This document shows positions 50,401 to 57,198 of a stretch of 64,000 nucleotides of DNA, in pieces. The translations under genes were made by a program, and so were the position numbers. This DNA is from Paenibacillus albidus. GTDB taxonomy: Bacteria; Bacillota; Bacilli; Paenibacillales; Paenibacillaceae. Where the stretch lies: contig NZ_BMKR01000003.1 in the NCBI RefSeq assembly GCF_014644435.1, positions 300,933 through 364,932 of the forward strand, written 5' to 3'. The notes beneath the pieces are model-generated. The model made no database searches. It was not told the origin of the DNA and worked only from the letters and a program-made list of their open reading frames with translations. The stretch's first letter is position 1, and each line of letters opens with the position of its first letter.

Positions 50401-51811
50401 GCCGGACAGCCTGAACCGACGGTGTATTCGAAAGAATACTGATCGGGCTCGCGCCCGCGTAGCTTCCGACCTCTTCGGGGGTTTTATTCGGCAATACAAT
50501 GTACTCATAGGAAGCGTTTGTCGGTTTCACGCCATGATCGAGCCAAATTGAAAAAATCGGCTTGGTGATTGGCTCCGTTGAACTTCCCGTGATGACGTCG
50601 CTCCATTTCCCACTCTTCGTCTCCCGCTTCACTTGAAAATCCGTCGGATTCGGGAAAACATAGCCGATCTTATCATTATAGGCCCAACGCCCGTTAGCTT
50701 GCATCGTTCCGTCCGCGATTACAACGCCTTCTACAAGCACATCGCCTACCGCCAGACTTTGGTTCAATGTCGTGTGGACCGGCGCGGCATTCGTCGAAGC
50801 GATGCCTGCGCCCAGCGCCACCATTTCATCATCGAAAAAAAAGTAGCCTTTTTTGCCGCTTGTACTCAGCTTGTTAAAATCAAACGCGGTGGCTCCATAA
50901 CGCTCATTTGTCACGCCGCCTACAAACGTTTTGGGATTGTTGAAATTCCCATCCTTCGTGAATACGTAAGGGGCCGTCGTACCAGGAACATGAGCCCAGT
51001 CCATCAGCGGGTACACGGGTCTGTATTCGTCGCCGGTTCTCTGAATGGCAGTGGCTCCTTGCGGCGTCCAGTACAACAGGTTATATCCGCTGGGATTAAT
51101 GGTTCTCCATTCGCCGCCTTTGACCGTTTTGGAAGACATCTTGACCGTAATTCCATAATCATTTCGCATATGGGAGGAGACCAGCGTCTGCCATTGCGTC
51201 ATATTGTTGGCGTCCAGTCCGTTGCTCGTGCTCGTGCCGAAGCTGCGGATATTGTCAAGAAAACTCGCAAACTCCCCAGCCCGCTTCGGATTGGCCACCT
51301 GCATCCACTGCAGCGGATCTTCATAGAAGGTCAAAGCCGCGCTCGCATAATCCGGCCACTCGGGTCCATTCATCCCCATACCCAGATCGGCAACATCGCC
51401 TCTCACGAGATACCTGGTGCCTTCCAGCAGGTAGGACGATAACGAATCAATCGCAGCCTTACTGTAAGAGAAAGCGGTATCCGAGGTAATGTACGCCCAG
51501 AATGACATATCTCTGGCAAAGCTTCTTCCATAGCCCGTCGTATAATTCGTTTTGCCATGCATGAAAAAAGACATATCCGACTGGATTCCCGTCACAGTCG
51601 TCGTCACATTCGACAGCACGTTAAACGCTTCCACAGCGTTCCGGACGATCTGGGCATCCTCCAGCAATAAGCCGCGGATCATATAATTTTGATTGTACCA
51701 GGACGAGTTGGCTCCATCGACAGTGTGCGGGCTGCTGTCTAACGTGCCGATAATATTGGAAACTTGCGCTTCAGTTAAATAGCCTTCACATAAAAGCGCG
51801 ATTTTTCCCAA
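47465..51811 (-). CDS. Polysaccharide lyase family 8 with two discoidin domains, four Ig-like repeats and three SLH domains (main part of a frameshifted gene)
   Basis: 1448 codons in this frame; the first 170 or so residues of the protein lie in another frame at 51786-52331. PL8 alpha/alpha barrel and beta-sandwich: GANSSWYNQNYMIRGLLLED holds the conserved Asn, and DMSFFMHGKTNYTTGYGRSF the catalytic His and Tyr. Then two F5/8 type C domains (about 565-690 and 695-822; WIYVDLGSSQPIAKVMLHWE), four Ig-like units of exactly 99 residues (828-1223), a Gly/Pro/Asp linker, and three SLH domains (FADIGGHWAEANI; FRPDRTVTRAEFAVML) that bind cell-wall polymer. Secreted, wall-anchored lyase of uronic-acid polymers (hyaluronan, chondroitin or xanthan type). 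Confidence 0.88.
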   Translation of the reverse strand: MGKIALLCEGYLTEAQVSNIIGTLDSSPHTVDGANSSWYNQNYMIRGLLLEDAQIVRNAVEAFNVLSNVTTTVTGIQSDMSFFMHGKTNYTTGYGRSFARDMSFWAYITSDTAFSYSKAAIDSLSSYLLEGTRYLVRGDVADLGMGMNGPEWPDYASAALTFYEDPLQWMQVANPKRAGEFASFLDNIRSFGTSTSNGLDANNMTQWQTLVSSHMRNDYGITVKMSSKTVKGGEWRTINPSGYNLLYWTPQGATAIQRTGDEYRPVYPLMDWAHVPGTTAPYVFTKDGNFNNPKTFVGGVTNERYGATAFDFNKLSTSGKKGYFFFDDEMVALGAGIASTNAAPVHTTLNQSLAVGDVLVEGVVIADGTMQANGRWAYNDKIGYVFPNPTDFQVKRETKSGKWSDVITGSSTEPITKPIFSIWLDHGVKPTNASYEYIVLPNKTPEEVGSYAGASPISILSNTPSVQAVRHNSLGIAELLFYQPGTVTVRDGLTVTVDNPSMVIIDESVTPVRISVANPETPGITVNVTLNRDGEKTTTTYRLGKDTFTGRSMTLNEGTSIDDSGFDLAYSKGATASSSQGKQFASNATDLYRSSYWSSSASDNEWIYVDLQDQYTINKVRLNWEKAYGKSYKIQVSDDAVTWTDVYTTSMGDGGIDDISFGKVSARFVRMLGVQQGTGDGYSLAEFNVYEAVTPNLAEGKPVMASSAKAADVSPGNAVDGSLTTRWGSNYADPQWIYVDLGSSQPIAKVMLHWESAYGKEYQIQVSDNTTDWTTVYSTATGDGEIDDISFETVNARYVRMYGTKRATTYGYSLWEFKVYGTENVQRVPARIELQATPSSVTVGGDVSVTGIVYDGGDLPVPGVEVEIAAASGTIETAKAETDANGRFSTVFTAPSAAGDVTIAVVLPASPSVTDTITVSVNQAVQVPARIELQATPSSVTFGGNVSVTGAVYDSGDLPVSGVEVEIAAASGRVNDARAVTDANGRFSTVFTAPSIAGEVTITATLTVNPSVRGTTAVSVNGIVQVPARIELQEAPSSVTVGGDVSVTGVVYDGDDLPVPGVEVEIAASSGSIKTAKAVTDANGRFSTVFTAPSAAGEVMITAVLTASPAVTDTITVSVIKAVQVPVLIELQATPSAVTVGDDVSVAGIVCDGDNLPVSGVEVEVAASSGNFKSARTVTDANGRFSMVFTAPSVAGEVTITAVLTANPSVTGKINVSVNERSNGGSGGSGGNSGGGAPVTPPETPNNPSDDPNDDPNDGPDTPDVPVPRYAFADIGGHWAEANILEAEKKGIITGYTDGSFRPDRTVTRAEFAVMLAKALKLQNEEAVLTFKDADRIGQWARTAVARAVSLGLIQGDKNNNFRPDAPMTRSEMAVMLARALNLVPEARSAGFADDRDIPVWAVGAAAEMKKLGIMQGKGNNYFFPKNAATRAETVTVLLRMLAAKDQE
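48143..49330 (-). repeat. Four tandem 297-bp units encoding Ig-like domains
   Basis: Units at 49330-49034, 49033-48737, 48736-48440 and 48439-48143, each starting VPARIELQ (VPVLIELQ in the last) and carrying SVTVGG-D/N-VSVTG, EVEIAA, TDANGRFSTVFTAPS. Equal length without indels points to recent duplication or ongoing homogenisation. They form the stalk between the catalytic part and the SLH anchor. Confidence 0.92.
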
Positions 51812-52331
51812 CCTTAATTGTTTGCCGATTCCGGTCTCCCACCAGTTGGTTGAAGTTCGGCTTTACCGTAAACCAATAGTCCAGCCCCTTTTGAATACCT
51901 CCTAACAGGGTTTCATTATGATAGTATGGACCATTCGGGTCAGCAAACGCCTGAGCCATCGACTGCATCCGGTCTAATGCAAGGTAGGGCGACCAGGCTT
52001 TCCCATTGGCGCTGGAGGTTGTATTCGCGTAATCTACATCCCCCCAGCTTCCATTAGCGTTTTGATTGGATAAGTAAGTGCCAGCCTGTGATTTGAAGGT
52101 CCATTCGACCCGGCCGTTCGTTCCGTCGTTTATGATATCTTTGGAGACGTAAAAAGCAACAATCCGGTTTTTCATCAATTGCATTTCAGCGATCTCTTGA
52201 GAAGCGTCCGTCGTCCCGGGAGTGCTCGCCGATGCGGGCGAATATAACCATATGGACGATATCATTGAACAAACAATAACAAGACATGTCCACCTCTTTA
52301 TAAACCTTTGCTTTTTATCAGCCATGCACAT
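51786..52331 (-). pseudogene. N-terminal part of the PL8 lyase gene, separated by a frameshift
   Basis: Signal peptide (KRWTCLVIVCSMISSIWLYS, cleaved near SASA) and the start of the PL8 barrel up to YWFTVKPNFNQ. From 51,838 this frame continues only 18 codons. The next frame, entered by skipping one C at CAAC-TGG, reads WWETGIGKQLRLGKIALLC, exactly what PL8 enzymes have here. So one base was gained (or two lost), by mutation or sequencing error. ATG at 52331 or 52322. A cre-like site lies 35 bp upstream. Confidence 0.85.
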
Positions 52332-52365
52332 GCGCTCCTTTGTTCATCTAGACTTAAATAGTTTT

Positions 52366-52379
52366 TGATAGCGCTTTCT
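52366..52379. promoter_or_regulatory. Putative cre (CcpA) site upstream of the PL8 gene
   Basis: On the minus strand AGAAAGCGCTATCA, one mismatch from the CcpA consensus, 35 bp before the PL8 start and close to the site at 2421-2434. Confidence 0.45.
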
Positions 52380-52422
52380 TTAGTGTGGATTGAAGAAGGC
52401 AGTTCACACTGCCTCCAGCTTT

Positions 52423-53469
52423 TTACAAAAGCGTACTATATATATCCTCCAGCGGTATGTCCACCACTGCCATCACTTCGTCCGCGGCACCGTAATACAT
52501 ACGGACCGTTTGATCCAGCAACAGAGCTCCGCACGAAAACACGACTTTGCCAAAAAATCCATTCACCTCATAGGCAGCTTCCGGCTCCAATACGGGTACA
52601 CGGGATCTCGCGATTACCTTCGCAGGATCCTCCAAATCAAGCAGCACCGCGCCCATACAATAACGATGCTTGCTGTCTGCTCCGTGGTACAGCGCAAGCC
52701 AACCGCGTTCGGTTCGAATCGGAACCGCCCCGCCGCCCATGCGGGCCGAATCCCAGCCTTGTTCGCTTAGCCCCATCAGGAAGCGATGGTTTCCCCAATG
52801 GTCGAGATCAGGCGATTCGGCAATCCACATCTCCGGAGAGCCGAACGATTTCGGCACCGGACGGTGCAAAGCGTAGTATTTGCCGTTAATTTTATCCGGA
52901 AATATCATGACGTCTTTATTCTCGGGAGCAAGCATAAGTCCGCGGCGCTTGAATGTCCGGAAATCCCGGGTCTCCGCCAGACCGGCACCCACGCCGCAAG
53001 CGGAGGCGGAGCTGTAAGTAATATAATAGGTGTCTCCGATTTGGGTCACGCGCGGATCTTCAATTCCCCACGCTTCCAGAGCGTGTTCCGGGAACAAGGC
53101 CGGCTGCGGCTCGATGTCGAAATGAACGCCGTCTTTGCTTCGCGCGACCCGCAGATGGGATAAAGACGTGAGCATAACCGTTCGCCCGTCCTTTGCTATG
53201 AAGCGCGAGTCGGAGAAATCATAGCCCGGATCGGCCTTGTCATAGCGCTCTACAAGTACATCGGTCCCCGCTTCATTCAGCCGGGGGACCAGCACTTCGT
53301 CCGTCCGGTCCGATAACGGCGCTTCCGCTATGCGCAGTAAAAGGATAATTTCATCCCTTAACTGCGCAACACCTGCATTAAACGCACCCAGCACTCGAAA
53401 GCCGGGGCGGGAGGGTGCAACGTCCCGGGCCCGTATAACAGGATTATGCGCGCTGCGTTTTATGTTCAT
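52423..53469 (-). CDS. GH130 beta-mannoside phosphorylase-like enzyme
   Basis: 348 residues, five-bladed propeller of GH130. Typical opening NPVIRARDVAPSRPGFRVLG and GAFNAGVAQLRDEIILLLRI with the Asn-Ala/Gly motif, then GIEDPRVTQIGDTYYITYS near 132 containing the catalytic Asp, KDVMIFPDKINGKYYALHRP near 183 and LALYHGADSKHRYCMGAVLL near 255. No signal peptide, so cytoplasmic. These enzymes phosphorolyse mannosyl-glucose, mannosyl-GlcNAc or mannooligosaccharides. 32 bp after the solute-binding protein gene, so it should act on what this importer brings in. The exact subfamily cannot be told by eye. Confidence 0.9.
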   Translation of the reverse strand: MNIKRSAHNPVIRARDVAPSRPGFRVLGAFNAGVAQLRDEIILLLRIAEAPLSDRTDEVLVPRLNEAGTDVLVERYDKADPGYDFSDSRFIAKDGRTVMLTSLSHLRVARSKDGVHFDIEPQPALFPEHALEAWGIEDPRVTQIGDTYYITYSSASACGVGAGLAETRDFRTFKRRGLMLAPENKDVMIFPDKINGKYYALHRPVPKSFGSPEMWIAESPDLDHWGNHRFLMGLSEQGWDSARMGGGAVPIRTERGWLALYHGADSKHRYCMGAVLLDLEDPAKVIARSRVPVLEPEAAYEVNGFFGKVVFSCGALLLDQTVRMYYGAADEVMAVVDIPLEDIYSTLL

Positions 53470-53501
53470 GTGAAATACCTCTTTCAGTATTTTTGGTGCT
53501 G

Positions 53502-55034
53502 TTATTTACCGGATGTGACGGCATCGATTTGCGCCTGAATTTCATCGATCACTTTTTGTCCGCCGAGGCTCGCCATTTTTTTCTCCAGCGTCATCTTGCC
53601 TTGATCGGCAGGCAGCAGACCTTGGCTAAGCGGCAGGAAGATCGAATCGTGAAGCGGAGTGATTTTGGCATATTCCGTCTTCACCTTTTCAGCGTTAAAG
53701 TTGAAGCCCGCCGTTGGACTAAGCGTGAAATTGGCCGGGTTGGTAGAGAAGTCGAACCACTTCTTGTCGTCTTTCATCATCGTGTCCGGCGTACGGTTCA
53801 ACGTTGGCCGCCAGGTCAACACATAGCCCGGGAATGAATAGTTGGACAGCACCTTATAACTCGAATCGCCGACAGGTTCCCAGTCCTTCCCTTGAATGCC
53901 GTATTCCATCAAATCGTGGTTTTCCTTAATGGACATCCAATTGACTACGTCCAGAGCTAAATCGGCGTGCTTGGATGAAACCGGGATGCAAAGGAAATTC
54001 CATTGCTGGAAAGCGGTATACGGCTTGGCCTGATCACCGTTCGGAACGAAAATCTCAAGCTTGTCGCTGCCGTCTTGCAGCATTTCCGAATATTTCAATC
54101 CCTCCACACCATCCGCCGCATAATAGGTGGCCGCATATTTGCCTTGCTTGAACAGTGTTTCTGCATTTTGCTCCTGCGCGATATTTTTGGAAAGTATGCC
54201 GTCCTTGTAGTATTTGGTGACGCGTTCATAACCATCGGCAATCATCGGACTTGCCCATTGACCGACTACTTTCTTGTCCTTGGTTGAATATGCGAACATG
54301 TTGACACCGATTTCGAGCACTTCATCGAGCGCCAGATTAGCGGATTCGCTCAGGATAAACGGAAGTTTATCGGCTTTGATGCCGTTAATGACCAAGGGCT
54401 TGACATCCTTCTCGTTTTCCTTGACCGTATACAAAAATTTCTCCAAATCGTCGAGCGTTTTCAACTCGGGAAGTCCGTATTTCTCGCGCAAATCTTTGCG
54501 GATCAGAAGGCCATATAGCTGGCCCTGAGTGGTACCTAGCGGAATGCCCATAATTTTCCCGTCGAATTTGTTATATTCCCACATTTCATCGGGAATGGAT
54601 GCTTTTAGCTCCGGACGTTCGGCCACCAAGGCATCCAGTTCCATTAAAGAATTGCTGTCGATCATCTGATTCATGGATAACCATGGGGCATCCAAATACA
54701 TATCGAAGTCTTCCCCGGCAGACATCTTCACGGATACCGCATTCCCGTAATCGGACCACGGCAAGAAATTGATATTCAAGGCCGCTCCGACGTTGTCCGT
54801 TTTCAATTTGTCGTTGACCGCCTGCAGCACATCGTCAAAGCCCGCCGGTTTATCCCCTGGAAAATAAGCTTTCAACGTCACTATTGCTTTCGTTGCGGGT
54901 GTAGCACTTTCCGTATTCGTTAGAGAATCCCCTTCATTGCCGCCAGTCTTCGTATTGCCTCCGCAGCCCGCCAACATCAGTGACGATACCAATATCGCTG
55001 TCGTCGTCGTGCCAAGCAGTTTTTTTAATCTCAT
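53502..55034 (-). CDS. Sugar ABC transporter solute-binding lipoprotein (LplA type)
   Basis: 510 residues. Signal peptide MRLKKLLGTTTTAILVSSLM with lipobox LAGC near 23, then a Gly/Asn/Thr linker and a large family-1 binding protein (VTLKAYFPGDKPAGFDDVLQ; DFDMYLDAPWLSMNQMIDSN; NLALDEVLEIGVNMFAYSTK). The length of about 510 and the DUF3502-like C-terminus (SPTAGFNFNAEKVKTEYAKI; GLLPADQGKMTLEKKMASLG) are usual for LplA proteins. Receptor of the importer encoded just upstream; 75 bp after the second permease gene. Confidence 0.93.
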   Translation of the reverse strand: MRLKKLLGTTTTAILVSSLMLAGCGGNTKTGGNEGDSLTNTESATPATKAIVTLKAYFPGDKPAGFDDVLQAVNDKLKTDNVGAALNINFLPWSDYGNAVSVKMSAGEDFDMYLDAPWLSMNQMIDSNSLMELDALVAERPELKASIPDEMWEYNKFDGKIMGIPLGTTQGQLYGLLIRKDLREKYGLPELKTLDDLEKFLYTVKENEKDVKPLVINGIKADKLPFILSESANLALDEVLEIGVNMFAYSTKDKKVVGQWASPMIADGYERVTKYYKDGILSKNIAQEQNAETLFKQGKYAATYYAADGVEGLKYSEMLQDGSDKLEIFVPNGDQAKPYTAFQQWNFLCIPVSSKHADLALDVVNWMSIKENHDLMEYGIQGKDWEPVGDSSYKVLSNYSFPGYVLTWRPTLNRTPDTMMKDDKKWFDFSTNPANFTLSPTAGFNFNAEKVKTEYAKITPLHDSIFLPLSQGLLPADQGKMTLEKKMASLGGQKVIDEIQAQIDAVTSGK

Positions 55035-55109
55035 TCCGTTACCCTCCCCTATCTATGGAACAAAATCTATGATCAACCGGGCTATCCGGTTAATGCCGGA
55101 AATCTTCGT

Positions 55110-55994
55110 TTACCCTTTTACGGCTCCTACCGTTAGACCTTTGACGAAATACTTCTGAAGAAGGGGATACAGCAAGACAATCGGGCCGATCGTCAGCACG
55201 GTTGTCGCCATCCGCACGCCATAGGTCGGCGGCGTCACGGCAATGGCTGCTGAGGCGGGAATGAGATTTTTGGCGGCTTCCATATTGGATACCATCCGAC
55301 GCAGAATCAGCTGCAGCGGAAATAACCTCTCATTATCCACGAACATCAATCCCATAAACCAGTCATTCCAGTAGCTCAGAGCATAGAAGAGACCGACGGA
55401 AGCCAGAATCGGCTTCGAGATCGGGATTATAATTTGAAAGAAAATTCTCATTTCATTCGCTCCGTCTATTCTTGCGGCTTCCTCCAATTCCTCGGGAATT
55501 GTACGAAAGAAACTGACAAGCAAAAAGACGAGGAACGGCTGGCATAACATGGTTAAAATAAGCACCCAGACGGTATTCTGCAAATGCAGCCACTGACTGA
55601 CCACAATATAAAATGGAATGATGCCTCCGGAAAAAAGCATAGGCAAGTAGCAAAAAAACAGAAAAGGTGTTTGCAGGACATTCCGTTTATTAGCCAGAGA
55701 ATAGCCAAGCATTGCAGAAATGCACAACGCGCTTAATGCGCCTACGACGGTGATAAAAATCGTGACCGCATAGCCGTTGAACAGCACATCCGATTGCAAA
55801 ACCGCCTTATAAGCGTCCAACGATAATTTTTGCGGAAATAAAGTATAGCCGTGCGCAATCAGTTCCTCTTCGTCCGTAAAAGAGCCGATAATCATCAGCA
55901 GAAAAGGAAACAGACAAAATAAGGTGAACAACAAAATGAACGTATGGGCAAATACCGTAAAAGTTCGATCCGCAGCGCTCTGTTTCTGTCTCAT
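55110..55994 (-). CDS. Carbohydrate ABC transporter permease, LplC/YtcP type
   Basis: 294 residues. First helix TFVLLFTLFCLFPFLLMIIG-like (residues 15-38). The EAA loop is EELEEAARIDGANEMRIFFQ near 166, and the C-terminal QKYFVKGLTVGAVKG is typical. 10 bp after the first permease gene. Confidence 0.94.
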   Translation of the reverse strand: MRQKQSAADRTFTVFAHTFILLFTLFCLFPFLLMIIGSFTDEEELIAHGYTLFPQKLSLDAYKAVLQSDVLFNGYAVTIFITVVGALSALCISAMLGYSLANKRNVLQTPFLFFCYLPMLFSGGIIPFYIVVSQWLHLQNTVWVLILTMLCQPFLVFLLVSFFRTIPEELEEAARIDGANEMRIFFQIIIPISKPILASVGLFYALSYWNDWFMGLMFVDNERLFPLQLILRRMVSNMEAAKNLIPASAAIAVTPPTYGVRMATTVLTIGPIVLLYPLLQKYFVKGLTVGAVKG

Positions 55995-56004
55995 AGTTAT
56001 TCTC

Positions 56005-56943
56005 CTAGAATAAAGCAGATTCTTTAGACACCCTTCGGGTTACCCAGTTGGCGGTAATGACGAAGATCAGACCCATAACCGACTGGAACAGGCCAACCGC
56101 CGAAGACATGCCGAAGTCATGCAGCTGTCTCATGGAGCGGAATACGAAGGTGTCAATGACGTCGGTAGTCGGATACAGCAGGGAATTGTCACCAATAATG
56201 GCATAGATCATGGCAAAGTCTCCGTTAAAAATCTTGCCTACGGCCAGCAAAGTCATGATCATGATGGTAGGAACAAGCAGCGGCAGTGTAATACGCAGCA
56301 CAATCTGCAGCTTGGATGCCCCGTCAATCCGCGCAGCCTCGTACAAATCCTCCGATATGCCGGTAATCGCGGCCAGAAAAATAATCGAAAGATAACCGGC
56401 TCCCTGCCATACACGGATAACCGTCAGAATATAGGGCCAAAGCTTCGACTCAAACATCCAGTTAACCGGTTCCAAGCCGATGGATTGCAGCCAGGTATTG
56501 ATCATTGGTTCTTCCCCGCCGAATAAGGATTGGACAATCATTCCTACCACAATCCAGGACATAAAATAAGGAAGAAAAATGAAAGATTGCGAAATCCGTT
56601 TGAAATACTTATTGCGAATTTCATTGAACATAAGTGCAATCAAAACCGCAGCCGCTGTAGTAAACAAAATGAACAGCATGTTCAACACCAGCGTATTGCG
56701 CAATATGACCCAGAAATCATCCGAAGTAAAAAAATAATCGAAGTTTCTAAAACCGACCCAATCGCTTCCCGAAATTCCTTTGGCAAAATTATAGTCTTTG
56801 AAGGCGATCATAATCCCATATATGGGAAAATAACTGAACACGAGAAAAAACAACAGCCCCGGTACGGCCATAGCATAAAGGAATGGGTTTCGGACAATAT
56901 GCTTCAGCTTGGACCGTTTACTTGCATTAAGTTGATATTGCAT
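56005..56943 (-). CDS. Carbohydrate ABC transporter permease, LplB type
   Basis: 312 residues, first gene of the importer-GH130 operon; ATG after GAAAGGGGGGA. Family opening FSYFPIYGIMIAFKDYNFAK near 40, EAA loop YEAARIDGASKLQIVLRITL near 204, C-terminus TRRVSKESALF. Divergent from the AraC regulator at 57199 with 255 bp between them, which carry an extended -10 for the regulator and presumably the operon promoter. Confidence 0.94.
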   Translation of the reverse strand: MQYQLNASKRSKLKHIVRNPFLYAMAVPGLLFFLVFSYFPIYGIMIAFKDYNFAKGISGSDWVGFRNFDYFFTSDDFWVILRNTLVLNMLFILFTTAAAVLIALMFNEIRNKYFKRISQSFIFLPYFMSWIVVGMIVQSLFGGEEPMINTWLQSIGLEPVNWMFESKLWPYILTVIRVWQGAGYLSIIFLAAITGISEDLYEAARIDGASKLQIVLRITLPLLVPTIMIMTLLAVGKIFNGDFAMIYAIIGDNSLLYPTTDVIDTFVFRSMRQLHDFGMSSAVGLFQSVMGLIFVITANWVTRRVSKESALF

Positions 56944-57138
56944 CTTTTTATATCCCCCCTTTCATCAAGACCGGTAAACACTTCAGCGTCCCGTTATCTC
57001 TGCCGTTACCTTACCAGGCCCCCGCTGCAACGGCAATTTCGAAAAGCTCCGATCCTTCCTGCAAGCGCAGATTTACGGACTTCCCAAAAACAACACTATT
57101 TCGAAAACAAACGATTCTGAAGACGGAAATGCCCGTTA

Positions 57139-57147
57139 TGCTATAAT
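57139..57147 (+). promoter_or_regulatory. Extended -10 promoter of the large AraC regulator gene
   Basis: TGCTATAAT, 51 bp before the start codon; the same nine bases form the yesM-type promoter at 32137-32145. No good -35 is visible. The remaining divergent region (56944-57138) shows no other feature I can name. Confidence 0.6.
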
Positions 57148-57198
57148 TAATCTACCAATTTACGAGCTCGACAGTTATGATTACGGAGGTCCATAGCA

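Noticed and set aside
51825..51850. Programmed ribosomal frameshift in the PL8 gene
   Set aside because: No slippery heptamer, internal Shine-Dalgarno or downstream hairpin seen at CAACTGGTGG; mutation or sequencing error is simpler.
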